Assembly: GCA_964439745.1 (NCBI GenBank)
Contig: CAYTQK010000046.1
Location: forward strand, 1 to 15,895
Origin: CAYTQK01 sp964439745
GTDB taxonomy: Bacteria; Desulfobacterota; Desulfobacteria; Desulfobacterales; Desulfosudaceae
Length of the DNA stretch: 15,895 nt
Direction of reading: 5' to 3'
The translations under genes were made by a program, and so were the position numbers. The notes beneath the pieces are model-generated. The model was not told the DNA's origin. It searched no databases and was given only the letters and a program-made list of their open reading frames with translations. This document shows, piece by piece, positions 1-7,883 of this stretch (position 1 is the stretch's first letter; each line of letters opens with the position of its first letter).

Positions 1-397
1 CCAGGGGGGTGGCCCAGGAGCGGGCGGCCACGGCCGAGGAGCAGACCAGGGGCACCACCGTTTCCGTCAGGCCGGCCTGGTCCAGGGTGCGCAGGAAAAA
101 GGGGAGGGTGTTGATCCGGCCCAGGCGGGGATCAAACAGCGCCGGATCGAAATACTCCTCCCCGGGCTGCTGTTCCTCCGAACCGGGGTGGTGGTCGATG
201 GAAAAGAGGGTGCTGTCATTGTCCCGGCAGCCCGTGCCCAGGCAGACGGCGGATTTTCCGCAGTAGCTGCCCACTTCCAGGCAGGGCCCCGCCTGGCTGG
301 CCGCCCGGGCCAGGCGGTACAGGTGAACGGCTTCCTCATCATCCAGAAACCCCTTGATGGAGGCCAGGCACTCCGGGTGGAAGGTCTCCTTGCTCAT
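1..397 (-). CDS. Class I SAM-dependent methyltransferase, N-terminal part (runs off left edge)
   Basis: About 132 residues are visible, open to the window edge, so the C-terminus is missing. The protein begins MSKETFHPECLASIKGF. At about residues 38-55 it carries CLEVGSYCGKSAVCLG, a glycine-containing SAM-binding motif I of the E-V-G-x-x-x-G-K-S type. An acidic strand end SIDHHPG follows about 20 residues later and would bind the SAM ribose. This pattern is typical of the Methyltransf_24 group of class I methyltransferases, whose substrates vary widely and cannot be read here. Its ATG overlaps the ftsK stop in an ATGA arrangement (394-397), so it is probably translated by coupling to ftsK as the last visible gene of the rnj-ftsK operon. 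The family assignment is fairly sure; the substrate is unknown. Confidence 0.75.
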   Translation of the reverse strand, partial: MSKETFHPECLASIKGFLDDEEAVHLYRLARAASQAGPCLEVGSYCGKSAVCLGTGCRDNDSTLFSIDHHPGSEEQQPGEEYFDPALFDPRLGRINTLPFFLRTLDQAGLTETVVPLVCSSAVAARSWATPL

Positions 398-2556
398 CTG
401 GTCTTGTCCATGTCATCGTAGTTGGGTACCAGTACCTCCCGCTGCTTGACGCCGTCCGAGGGACCGACCACCCCTTCCTGTTCCATGGTTTCGATAATCC
501 GGGCGGCCCGGTTGTAACCGATGCGCAGGTGCCGCTGGATCATGGAGATGGAGGCCTGCCGGGTCTTGGTGACCAGGGCCACGGCCTCGTCATACCGTTC
601 GTCGTAATCCACCTCGCCGGCCTCGCTCTCCGGCTTGGGCGGGGCCTCGGTAACGGTTTCGTCAAAGTCCGGCCGTTTCTGCTTTTTCAGAAAATCAATA
701 ATGGCGGTGACTTCCTCTTCCGAAATATAGGCCCCGTGAATGCGCTGCAGCCGGGCGGTGCCGGGCGCCAGAAAAAGCATGTCGCCGCTGCCCAGCAGAC
801 TTTCCGCGCCGTTGCTGTCCAGGATCGTGCGGGAGTCGGTCTTGGAGGAGACCTGGAAAGAGATGCGGGCCGGAAAGTTGGCCTTGATGATGCCGGTGAT
901 GACGTTGACCGAGGGGCGCTGGGTGGCGATGATCAGGTGAATGCCGGCCGCCCGGGCCATCTGGGCCAGCCGTGCCAGGGTGGTCTCCACGTCCTTGGAA
1001 GAAACGGCCATGAGGTCGGCGAACTCGTCGATGATGATAACAATGTAAGGCAGCTTCTTCTCCCCGGTCTCCTCGCCGGCCTTGATCGCTTTTTCAATTT
1101 TGCGGTTGTACTGACCGATATTGCGGACCTTTTTTTCCGAGAGTTTTTCATACCGGTCTTCCATCTCCCGGACCGCCCAGGAGAGGGCGTTGGTGGCTTT
1201 TTTCATGTCGGTCACCACCGGCGTGATCAGGTGGGGAATCTTGTTGTACAAAGACAGTTCGATGCGCTTGGGATCGATCATGAGCAGCTTGACTTCATCC
1301 GGGGTGGCCTTGTACAGCAGGCTGCAGATCATGGTATTGAGGGCCACGCTCTTGCCCGAACCGGTGGAGCCGGCCACCAGCAGGTGGGGCATTTTGTCCA
1401 TTTCTACGGCTACGGGATTGCCGACGATGTCCTTGCCCAGGCAGAGGGAGAGATTGGATTTGAGATTGACAAAGTTCGGGGAGACGACGATTTCCTTGAA
1501 GCGGACCATTTCCCGCTCCATGTTGGGAATCTCGATACCGATGACCGATTTGCCGGGAATGGGCGCCACGATGCGGATGCTCAGCGCCCGCAGGGCCAGG
1601 GCCAGGTCGTCCCCCAGGTTGACGATCTTGTTGATCTTGACGCCGGCGGCGGGTTCGTATTCGAACATGGTCACCACCGGGCCGGGGGAGACCTCGGTAA
1701 CCCGGCCGTTGATGCCGAAATCCTCCAGCTTTTTTTCCAGCAGCCGGGACTGCATCTGCAGGCTTTCACTGTCCACCGAAGCGGGGCGCTCATCCGGGTC
1801 CTGGAGAAAGTTGACCGAGGGCAGGGTGAAGGTGCCGTCCGGATTCATGAAATCAAATTCTCCCTGCCGGGGCTTGGGCGTGGCCTTGACCGGTTTGACC
1901 TCGGGGGTTTTAATTTTGACGCTGTCCTGACGGGGCTGCTTTTCCCGCTTGGCGGCGGTGGCCTGGCGTTTTTCCGCTTTGCGCTTCCGTTCTTTCCGGA
2001 TGATATAGTAGGTCTGCACCCGCTCGTTCAATTGCCGGGTCAATTGCCAGCAGCGGACGGCAAACCGCACCGGCGAAAATTCCGTGGCCGCCATCAGGCC
2101 GATGACAAAAAGCAGCAGGGTAATGAGAAAACCGCCGGTCTGGCCGGTATAAGCGGTCAAAAAGCGGTGCAGCAGAATCCCGGTCAGTCCGCCGGCGGGA
2201 AAGAGCGTCTCGAAAAGCGCATAGACCTCACCGGCCTGAAAGCTGACCAGGGCGCCGGTGCTGACGGCCAACAGGAGTCCGCCCCAGATGATGCGGATGA
2301 CGGCGGTATAGTCCTGCCGGCGGATGATGCGGAATCCGGCCAGGGCCAGCAGAACCGGCACCCAGAAAGCACCCAGGCCGAAGCCGCCCAGCAGCAGGCC
2401 GGCGGTATGGGAGCCGAGCAGGCCGAAGACGTTGTTGATTTTGCCCGGTTCGCGGGCGTGCAAAATGGAGGGGTCGGAGGGGCTGAAGGTCAGCAGGCTG
2501 ACCAGGGTCAGGATGACCAGGAAAAAAATGAGTATACCGCTGAGTTCTTTACGCAT
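394..2556 (-). CDS. ftsK: DNA translocase FtsK (short SpoIIIE-like form)
   Basis: This 720-residue membrane-anchored ATPase pumps DNA at the division septum and helps resolve chromosome dimers. About four hydrophobic segments lie in the first 160 residues (roughly 7-24, 52-77, 86-106, 141-160). A short basic linker (about 185-215, rich in K and R) follows, in place of the long linker of E. coli FtsK, so the length is closer to SpoIIIE. The motor has Walker A GSTGSGKS at 396-403, Walker B IVIIIDEFADL with D510 and E511, and the downstream IIATQRPSVNVITG stretch. The C-terminal gamma winged helix (about 650-715, SMIQRHLRIGYNRAARIIE) should read FtsK-orienting DNA sequences. It lies 165 bp downstream of rnj on the same strand, and a possible internal promoter lies in that gap. 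The start at 2556 puts the first transmembrane helix right after MRKELSG. No oddities were seen. Confidence 0.97.
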   Translation of the reverse strand: MRKELSGILIFFLVILTLVSLLTFSPSDPSILHAREPGKINNVFGLLGSHTAGLLLGGFGLGAFWVPVLLALAGFRIIRRQDYTAVIRIIWGGLLLAVSTGALVSFQAGEVYALFETLFPAGGLTGILLHRFLTAYTGQTGGFLITLLLFVIGLMAATEFSPVRFAVRCWQLTRQLNERVQTYYIIRKERKRKAEKRQATAAKREKQPRQDSVKIKTPEVKPVKATPKPRQGEFDFMNPDGTFTLPSVNFLQDPDERPASVDSESLQMQSRLLEKKLEDFGINGRVTEVSPGPVVTMFEYEPAAGVKINKIVNLGDDLALALRALSIRIVAPIPGKSVIGIEIPNMEREMVRFKEIVVSPNFVNLKSNLSLCLGKDIVGNPVAVEMDKMPHLLVAGSTGSGKSVALNTMICSLLYKATPDEVKLLMIDPKRIELSLYNKIPHLITPVVTDMKKATNALSWAVREMEDRYEKLSEKKVRNIGQYNRKIEKAIKAGEETGEKKLPYIVIIIDEFADLMAVSSKDVETTLARLAQMARAAGIHLIIATQRPSVNVITGIIKANFPARISFQVSSKTDSRTILDSNGAESLLGSGDMLFLAPGTARLQRIHGAYISEEEVTAIIDFLKKQKRPDFDETVTEAPPKPESEAGEVDYDERYDEAVALVTKTRQASISMIQRHLRIGYNRAARIIETMEQEGVVGPSDGVKQREVLVPNYDDMDKTR

Positions 2557-2585
2557 TGCCGTGAATATCCCCGTTTGTACCTTCC

Positions 2586-2615
2586 TTTATCCGATAAAAG
2601 AGCAGGCGTTGTCAA
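2586..2615 (-). promoter_or_regulatory. Possible sigma-70 promoter of ftsK
   Basis: On the minus strand a perfect TTGACA (2615-2610) is followed after 18 bases by GATAAA (2591-2586, 4 of 6 to consensus). Transcription would begin about 20 bases before the ftsK ATG. This would let ftsK be made independently of rnj. It is a pattern match only, and the -10 is weak. Confidence 0.4.
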
Positions 2616-2656
2616 CCGGCTTCACCATTCGGTTTTGAGAAAAAAAGGTAACCAGC

Positions 2657-2690
2657 AGGAATGCTGATCCGTTCCAGGGCAATCATTCCT
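2657..2690. repeat. Inverted repeat in the rnj-ftsK gap
   Basis: AGGAATG (2657-2663) and CATTCCT (2684-2690) are perfect 7-bp inverted arms around a 20-base loop, just past the rnj stop. On the minus strand a run of six T (2646-2641) follows about 10 bases after the stem. The long loop and the gap to the T run make it a poor intrinsic terminator. It may act as a 3'-end stem or as nothing. Confidence 0.3.
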
Positions 2691-2721
2691 CCAGGGCCTC
2701 CGGGCTAAATGCAGGTAAATA

Positions 2722-4371
2722 TTATATTTCAATAATAACCGGAATGACAACCGGCCGGCGTTTGATGGTGAACCTGAAATACTGGCGCAGGGCCGAAGTG
2801 ATTTGGGACTTGATAATGGCCACCCGGTCCGGCACGGTGTTTTCCACCTCTTCCACTATCTCCAGGATGACGCATTCGGCGTCCTGCAGCACGTGGCCGG
2901 AAATGTTCAGAAAGACGAACCCCCGGGAAATCAGTTCCGGCCCGTGAATGACCACCCCGGTTTCCTCGTCAAAGACCATGACCACGATGACCAGCCCGTG
3001 TTCGGACAGCTCCCGGCGTTCCCGCAGCACGCTCTTGCCCACGTCACCCACGCCTTTGCCGTCCACCAGCACCCGCCGGGTCTCGATGTATCCGCCGGAG
3101 TGAACCCCGTGCCGGGTAAACTCGAGGACCTTGCCGTTGTCGGGCAGGATGGCCTTGTGGGCCGGGATGCCAACTCCTTCGGCCAGGCGCAGGTGATGAA
3201 TGAGATGGCGGCGTTCACCGTGGATGGGAATAAAATATTCCGGCCGCACAATCCGGATCATTTCCCGGAGCTCGTCGGCAAAGGCATGACCGGAAACATG
3301 AATGCCGGAGATCTTTTCATAAATGACGTTGGCCCCGTCTTCGCAGAAGCGGTTGATGATGTTGGCAATGGCCTTTTCATTGCCGGGAATGAATTTGGAA
3401 GAAAGGATGATGGTATCGTCGGTCTTGGTTTTGATCATCTTGTTGCTGCCGGTGGCCATGCGGGCCAGAGAAGACATGGGCTCGCCCTGGCTGCCGGTGG
3501 TGATGACGATGATCTCCTGGTCGGGAAAATAATCCACGTCCCGTATGCTGATGGCCAGATGGTCGGGAATGTTCAGGTATCCCAGATCTCTGGCCGTCTG
3601 GGTACTCAGCTCAATGCTGCGGCCGTCAAAGGCGATCTTGCGGTTGTACCGGGCGGCAATATTGATAATCTGCTGGATCCGGACGATATTGGAGGCGAAC
3701 AGGGCGATAATGGCCCGTCCCGGACAGGCGGCGATGAGTTTGTCCAGGGTTTCTCCGACGGCCTGGTCGGAGATGGTGCGGCCCTCTTTTTCCACGTTGG
3801 TGGAGTCCGAGAGCATGGCCAGCACTCCCTGGTCGCCATACCGGGAGAATTTTTCGATATCCGTGTTCATCCAGGGGAAGGGGCTGTCGCTGAGTTTGAA
3901 ATCGCCGGTATGAATGATGGTGCCCAGGGGAGTGTTGATGGCCAGGCCGACCCCGTCGACCACGCTGTGGTTGACCCGGATGAAATCCAGTTCAAAGGGG
4001 CCTATGCGCAGTATTTCCCCGGGCGTGATCTCGTGCAGACGGGCGGCCGGCAAAAGCCCCCACTCATTCAGCTTGTGCTTGATCAATTCCAGGGTGAAGG
4101 GCGTGCCGAAGACCGGCACGTTGGCAGTTTTCAGGACATAGGGCAGGGCGCCGATATGGTCTTCGTGGCCGTGGGTGAGAACAATGGCGGCGAAATTTTC
4201 CCGTTTTTCCTTGAGATAACCGATTTCCGGAATAACAATGTCCACCCCGTACATGTAGTCTTCCGGAAACATCAGCCCGGCATCAATGGCAAAAGCGGTA
4301 TCCCCGTACTCCATTACCATCATATTCAAGCCGATTTCCCGGGTGCCGCCGAGAGGGATAATTTTCAGCAT
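2722..4371 (-). CDS. rnj: Ribonuclease J
   Basis: A metallo-beta-lactamase/beta-CASP ribonuclease with 5'-to-3' exonuclease and endonuclease activity, used in mRNA decay and rRNA maturation. From the chosen ATG it has 549 residues, the usual RNase J length. The N-terminus reads LKIIPLGGTREIGLNM, then the zinc motif THGHEDHIG with H67, H69, D71 and H72. The next motifs are VNHSVVDG, HTGDFKLSD, the beta-CASP motif SDSTN, HVSGHAFADEL and IPIHGERRHL. A C-terminal domain follows and ends in a short hydrophobic strand. An in-frame GTG at 4398 would add nine residues. I prefer ATG 4371 because family members start directly before the LKIIPLGG strand, but both starts have only weak ribosome sites. 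It lies 64 bp after the small unknown gene and before ftsK in one operon. Confidence 0.96.
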   Translation of the reverse strand: MLKIIPLGGTREIGLNMMVMEYGDTAFAIDAGLMFPEDYMYGVDIVIPEIGYLKEKRENFAAIVLTHGHEDHIGALPYVLKTANVPVFGTPFTLELIKHKLNEWGLLPAARLHEITPGEILRIGPFELDFIRVNHSVVDGVGLAINTPLGTIIHTGDFKLSDSPFPWMNTDIEKFSRYGDQGVLAMLSDSTNVEKEGRTISDQAVGETLDKLIAACPGRAIIALFASNIVRIQQIINIAARYNRKIAFDGRSIELSTQTARDLGYLNIPDHLAISIRDVDYFPDQEIIVITTGSQGEPMSSLARMATGSNKMIKTKTDDTIILSSKFIPGNEKAIANIINRFCEDGANVIYEKISGIHVSGHAFADELREMIRIVRPEYFIPIHGERRHLIHHLRLAEGVGIPAHKAILPDNGKVLEFTRHGVHSGGYIETRRVLVDGKGVGDVGKSVLRERRELSEHGLVIVVMVFDEETGVVIHGPELISRGFVFLNISGHVLQDAECVILEIVEEVENTVPDRVAIIKSQITSALRQYFRFTIKRRPVVIPVIIEI

Positions 4372-4435
4372 GGTTTTTACTCTGGGTTCATCAAACACAC
4401 GGGCTGAATCCTGCCGGCGGCCGGATCATCGTCTG

Positions 4436-4768
4436 TCAGGTAATGATGTTCAGTTCTTCAAAAATTGCGTCGATATACCGGATCAACCACTCCCGCTGCC
4501 GGTCCGTGGCATAGGCAATGCAGCTGCACCGGATGGCGCTGCGGGTCCGGACCAAAAATTCCAGGGTCAGCCGGGTTTCATCCAGATCCGCCACGAAGAA
4601 AAACGGCCGGCAGCCTTCATGGGCCGCCTGGGTTTCGGAAAGCAGGTCCTCCGGCAGGGGGATCCAGTAAATACCGCCCATTTCCGCCGGCCCGAATTCA
4701 TTGTCCAGGAAGGCTTTGAGCGTGTCATGGTCCGGTGGTCTTAACTCGTCAATAACATACTGTTTCAT
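4436..4768 (-). CDS. Conserved-looking small protein of unknown function
   Basis: A 110-residue soluble protein beginning MKQYVIDELRP and ending EELNIIT. I recognise no family. It is acidic and mixed alpha/beta in look. WIPLPEDLL near residue 35 and a strand-like PFFFVADLDETRLTLEFLVR stretch are the most distinctive parts. Codon use and composition match the neighbouring genes, there is no signal peptide or membrane helix, and it is the first gene of the rnj-ftsK transcription unit. The frame stays open upstream to 4840, but I chose ATG 4768 because the extra 24 residues would overlap the divergent promoter and dyad at 4781-4797 and do not look protein-like. It may be linked to RNA metabolism by position only. 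Confidence 0.7.
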   Translation of the reverse strand: MKQYVIDELRPPDHDTLKAFLDNEFGPAEMGGIYWIPLPEDLLSETQAAHEGCRPFFFVADLDETRLTLEFLVRTRSAIRCSCIAYATDRQREWLIRYIDAIFEELNIIT

Positions 4769-4772
4769 AGCT

Positions 4773-4801
4773 TTTTTAATTAGCACAGTTTGTGCTATAG
4801 T
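4773..4801 (+). promoter_or_regulatory. Probable extended -10 promoter toward pheA
   Basis: TATAGT (4796-4801) is preceded by TGC, giving the TGn extended -10 form, with a weak TTTTTA 17 bases upstream. Transcription would start near 4808 and leave a leader of about 125 bases before the pheA ATG. In that leader I see no Phe-rich leader peptide and no terminator. A weaker candidate reads the other way: TTGCAC, 17 bases, TAATTA. Confidence 0.45.
4781..4797. promoter_or_regulatory. 17-bp perfect dyad, probable operator between divergent genes
   Basis: TAGCACA (4781-4787), GTT, TGTGCTA (4791-4797) forms a perfect 7-bp inverted repeat with a 3-base centre. It overlaps the extended -10 of the pheA-side promoter and lies 13 bases upstream of the start of the minus-strand small gene. 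A dimeric helix-turn-helix repressor bound here could block both directions. The regulator is unknown and is not encoded next to the site. Confidence 0.55.
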
Positions 4802-4931
4802 GCAATACAGCCTAATAAATTCGCAAGCGCCGCTCTGCACGGTATCGCATTTACGGTTTTTTCAACGAATGCGGAGACGCGCCCCGGGAAAACCGGCCCG
4901 TTGCCAATCCGTTATTGCGAAGCAGGTGACA

Positions 4932-6056
4932 ATGAAAAGCAGCAACAATATGGTGAACCCCGCCGGAGTGAACACAGATCCGCTGGCTGAACTGCGGCGG
5001 AAAATCGACGGTACGGACCGGGAAATCCTGGCACTGCTCAACCGGCGGGCCGAACTCTGCCGGGAGGTGGGCCGGCTTAAATCCGGCTCCGCCCAGGGGG
5101 TGTTCAAGCCCTTTCGGGAAAAAGAGGTGCTGGAACAGCTGACCCGGGACAACCCCGGTATCCTGCCGGATGATCACCTGCGCGCCATTTACCGGGAAAT
5201 TTTATCCTCGTCGCGGAAGCTGCAGCAGCCCCAGAAAGCGGTTTACCTGGGACCGGAAGGCACCTTCTCTTATTTTGCCGGGGTGGAAATGCTGGGCGGC
5301 AGCACCGAGTTTGAACCCTGCCGCCGCCTGGACGAGGTCTTCCGGGCGGTCGCTGAAAAAGAAGCCGCCCTGGGCATTGTGTCCCTGGAGAACTCTTTGC
5401 AGGGCAGCGTCGGCCGCAACCTGGACCTGTTTTTGAGCTATCCGGTTTATATCCAGGCGGAGATTTACTGCCGGATCGGTCACCATCTGATGGGGCCCGG
5501 CCGGACCCTGGCCGACATCACCAGCGTCTATTCCCATTCCCGGGCCCTGGAGCAATGTACCGGCTGGCTGGACAGCCACCTGCCCGAAGCGGCCGTGGTC
5601 CCGGCCCGGAGCACGGCCGCGGCGGCCCGGGCGGTCCTCGGCCGGCCGGAATGCGCCGTGGTGGGCCACCGCCGGCTGGCGGAGATGTTTTCCCTGAATG
5701 TTTTTGCCACCCATATCGAGGACATGCCGGACAACTGGACCCGCTTTGTGGTCATCGGGCCGGATCTGCCCGCAGGCGGTCACCGCGACAAAACTTCGCT
5801 GCTGTTCACAGTGCCCGACCGTTCCGGAGCGCTGGTGGAAATTCTGACGGTGCTGGCCCGGCGCCAGATCAACATGAAGAAACTGGAATCCCGGCCGATG
5901 AAGGCCGAAGCCTGGCGCTACCTGTTTTTTGCCGACGTGGAGTGCGACCTGCGGGATGACGAATATGCCGGCATGATTCAGGACCTGGCGGAACACTGCC
6001 ATACCCTGCGCATCCTGGGTAGTTATCCGGCGGGCAAATACCTGGATGACAACTGA
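4932..6056 (+). CDS. pheA: Bifunctional chorismate mutase / prephenate dehydratase (P-protein)
   Basis: This 374-residue fusion converts chorismate to prephenate and then to phenylpyruvate, the branch to phenylalanine. Residues about 15-95 are an AroQ-type chorismate mutase (LRRKIDGTDREILALLNRRAELCREVG). The dehydratase follows, with GPEGTFSYFAG, VSLENSLQGSVGRNLD and the catalytic T270-R271-F272. The C-terminal ACT domain (about 285-365) has GALVEIL and ESRP (319-322), the motifs through which phenylalanine normally gives feedback inhibition. The start at 4932 is supported by AGGTG six bases upstream, and the mutase domain begins soon after. The frame is open further upstream but lacks sense there. 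It stands alone on the plus strand, divergent from the small gene-rnj-ftsK operon. Confidence 0.97.
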   Translation: MKSSNNMVNPAGVNTDPLAELRRKIDGTDREILALLNRRAELCREVGRLKSGSAQGVFKPFREKEVLEQLTRDNPGILPDDHLRAIYREILSSSRKLQQPQKAVYLGPEGTFSYFAGVEMLGGSTEFEPCRRLDEVFRAVAEKEAALGIVSLENSLQGSVGRNLDLFLSYPVYIQAEIYCRIGHHLMGPGRTLADITSVYSHSRALEQCTGWLDSHLPEAAVVPARSTAAAARAVLGRPECAVVGHRRLAEMFSLNVFATHIEDMPDNWTRFVVIGPDLPAGGHRDKTSLLFTVPDRSGALVEILTVLARRQINMKKLESRPMKAEAWRYLFFADVECDLRDDEYAGMIQDLAEHCHTLRILGSYPAGKYLDDN

Positions 6057-6187
6057 AAATGGTTGTCCCCGGCCGCCAAAGGGCATGGTGCGCATAAAGA
6101 GCAGGACTTCCGGGACCGCTGACATTTTATTCTGAACCACTGGGTTATAATCAGCTTTCGGCGCCGTCCCCGGGGCCGGAAAAAATT

Positions 6188-6216
6188 TTTACACTATCGG
6201 GAAAAATCGGATTAAT
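6188..6216 (+). promoter_or_regulatory. Probable sigma-70 promoter of nadK
   Basis: TTTACA (6188-6193, 5 of 6) lies 17 bases before ATTAAT (6211-6216, 4 of 6), giving a start near 6223 and a leader of about 22 bases before the nadK ATG. It lies in the 188-bp gap after pheA, which suggests that nadK and the two genes after it form their own unit. Confidence 0.5.
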
Positions 6217-6244
6217 CAGGAATTTATGCGGGGTTATCAAGCAG

Positions 6245-7087
6245 ATGAAAACAATCGGCATGGTAGTCAAACCCGATCCCGAGGCGGAAAGCAGTGCCGC
6301 CCGGCTGGAAAAGTGGTTTCTGGAGCAGGGCGTCCAGGTGCTGCGGCAAATGCCCGGCCAGGATGAAGCGGACGTGCCGGAAGACCTTTTCTGCGTTTTT
6401 GTTCTGGGCGGAGACGGCACCTTTCTTTCCGCTGCCCGCTGGATCGGCGACCTGGCCGTTCCCATGATCGGCATCAAGTTCGGTGAAGTCGGTTTTCTGG
6501 CCGAAACCGTGGCCGATGACATGCTCCAGGCCGCCCGCCAGGTCCTGGACAATGAATTTTCCATCGACCGGCGCATGCGCCTGGCCGTGACCATCTTTAA
6601 GAACGGGGCAGCGGCCGTGCGGCGGACCGTGCTCAATGACGTGGTCATCAACAAGGGCGCCCTGGCCCGGCTGGCCCATATCCGGACCATGATCGACGAT
6701 CATTACCTGACCACCTATCATGGAGACGGGTTGATCGTGTCCACGCCTACCGGTTCCACGGCCTACTCCCTGGCAGCCGGCGGGCCCATCATCCATCCCC
6801 TCCTGTCGGCCATCGTCCTGACCCCGATCTGTCCCTTTACCCTGACCAACCGGCCGCTGGTCGTATCGGATCAGTCCCGGATCAGCCTGCGGCTGGCCCG
6901 CAATCCCCATGATATCGTGGTCACCCTGGACGGCCAGAAGGGATATGAGATCGACGAAAATGATACGGTTGTCATAGAAAAGGCGGATTGCCCGGTTCAC
7001 ATGATCCGCCTGCCCGGCCGGCGTTATTTCGACGTGTTGAAGGCCAAGCTGAAATGGAGCGGCGGCGGCGGGGGTGAGCTGGACTGA
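6245..7087 (+). CDS. nadK: NAD kinase
   Basis: A 280-residue ATP-NAD kinase that phosphorylates NAD to NADP in the cytoplasm. The diagnostic motif VLGGDGTFLSAAR has G55-G56-D57-G58-T59. The second substrate motif LNDVVINKGALARL and the glycine-rich GDGLIVSTPTGSTAYSLAAGGP follow in the right order and spacing. The C-terminal beta domain includes TNRPLVVSDQSRI and VTLDGQKGYEI. Length is normal for bacterial NadK, and the end is a low-complexity SGGGGGELD tail. ATG 6245 starts right at the first beta strand (KTIGMVVKP), although its ribosome site is weak. The next gene starts 34 bp downstream, so co-transcription is likely. Confidence 0.97.
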   Translation: MKTIGMVVKPDPEAESSAARLEKWFLEQGVQVLRQMPGQDEADVPEDLFCVFVLGGDGTFLSAARWIGDLAVPMIGIKFGEVGFLAETVADDMLQAARQVLDNEFSIDRRMRLAVTIFKNGAAAVRRTVLNDVVINKGALARLAHIRTMIDDHYLTTYHGDGLIVSTPTGSTAYSLAAGGPIIHPLLSAIVLTPICPFTLTNRPLVVSDQSRISLRLARNPHDIVVTLDGQKGYEIDENDTVVIEKADCPVHMIRLPGRRYFDVLKAKLKWSGGGGGELD

Positions 7088-7110
7088 GCGGACCGGCCGC
7101 AAGGCGGGCG

Positions 7111-7117
7111 AAGGAGG
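7111..7117 (+). promoter_or_regulatory. Strong ribosome binding site for the deacetylase gene
   Basis: AAGGAGG is a perfect anti-16S match. It sits 4 bases before ATG 7122 and 7 bases before ATG 7125. It decides the start against the longer open frame reaching back into nadK. Confidence 0.8.
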
Positions 7118-7121
7118 ACAA

Positions 7122-7883
7122 ATGATGAAAGTCGTGTTCCATTCGGATTTTTACCAGATGTATACCGGCGATCCGGCCGCTGCGGCCGGCCGGATGGAGG
7201 CCATTGTCCGTGAGATCGAACCCCACGTGGAGTTCGTGGAGGCCGGCTGTGCCGATCATGACGAGGTGGCCGCCGTTCACACCGCGGCGCATATCGAGGA
7301 GGTCCAGCAGGAGGGGCTCTATCCCATGGCCATGCTGGCGGCCGGCGGCGCGGTTCAGGCCGCCGAGATCGGGCTGACCGAACCGGCTTTCGGGCTGATC
7401 CGGCCGCCGGGTCACCACGCCTCGGCCGATGCCGCCTGGGGCTTCTGCTATTTCAACAACATGGCCGTGGCCGTGACGTCCCTGCGGCAGCGCGGCATGA
7501 TCCGGACGGCCTATATCCTGGACATCGACCTGCACTACGGCGACGGCACCGTCAATATTCTCGGGGACCAGCCGGAGGTGGTGGTGCACAATGTCGAGGC
7601 CATGAAGCGCCGGACCTACCTGGAAGAGGTGCGCCGCGAGATGGATGCCTGCCGGGCGGATATCATCGGGATTTCGGCCGGATTCGACAACCACCGCCAG
7701 GACTGGGGCAGCGTCCTGGAGACCGAGGATTACGAGGAAATTGGCCGCCTGGTGGCCACCGCAGCCGGCCGGAACCAGGGGGGCTGTTTCGCTCTGCTGG
7801 AAGGCGGGTACAACCATGATATCCTCGGGCGTAACGTGCTGGCCCTGGTCCGTGGGATGTCCGGGGGGGTGTCCGCGGCATGA
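7122..7883 (+). CDS. Histone-deacetylase-family zinc amidohydrolase (compact form)
   Basis: 253 residues, against 300 or more for most family members, so this is a compact version. Members remove acetyl groups from lysines or polyamines. The catalytic core is intact: IRPPGHHA with H98 and H99, GFCYFNNMAVA, the zinc ligands D136 and H138 in DIDLHYGDGT, the third ligand D189 in SAGFDNH, and the transition-state tyrosine Y230 in LLEGGYNHDIL. The shortened parts are the N-terminal segment and the region between HYGDGT and AGFD. AAGGAGG (7111-7117) precedes a double ATG. The second, at 7125, has the better 7-base spacing, and the difference is one residue. It follows nadK and overlaps the AcsE-like gene by ATGA. 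Protein deacetylase and acetylpolyamine hydrolase are both possible. Confidence 0.9.
   Translation: MMKVVFHSDFYQMYTGDPAAAAGRMEAIVREIEPHVEFVEAGCADHDEVAAVHTAAHIEEVQQEGLYPMAMLAAGGAVQAAEIGLTEPAFGLIRPPGHHASADAAWGFCYFNNMAVAVTSLRQRGMIRTAYILDIDLHYGDGTVNILGDQPEVVVHNVEAMKRRTYLEEVRREMDACRADIIGISAGFDNHRQDWGSVLETEDYEEIGRLVATAAGRNQGGCFALLEGGYNHDILGRNVLALVRGMSGGVSAA

Noticed and set aside
529..2667. A 712-codon open frame on the plus strand opposite ftsK
   Set aside because: Its translation is dominated by G, D, Q and H with no domain, and it mirrors the well-supported ftsK frame. It is a shadow of high-GC coding sequence.
2803..4407. A 534-codon open frame on the plus strand opposite rnj
   Set aside because: Same pattern of biased composition, and the opposite strand carries an RNase J with all catalytic motifs.
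4781..4797. CIRCE element (HrcA operator)
   Set aside because: The half-site TTAGCAC is similar, but CIRCE has 9-bp arms and a 9-base spacer. Here the spacer is 3 and no chaperone gene follows.
6166..6190. Intrinsic terminator after pheA
   Set aside because: The GC-rich stretch CGGCGCCGTCCCCGGGGCCG has only a mismatched 4+2-bp stem, and it is followed by A before T. Too weak to call.
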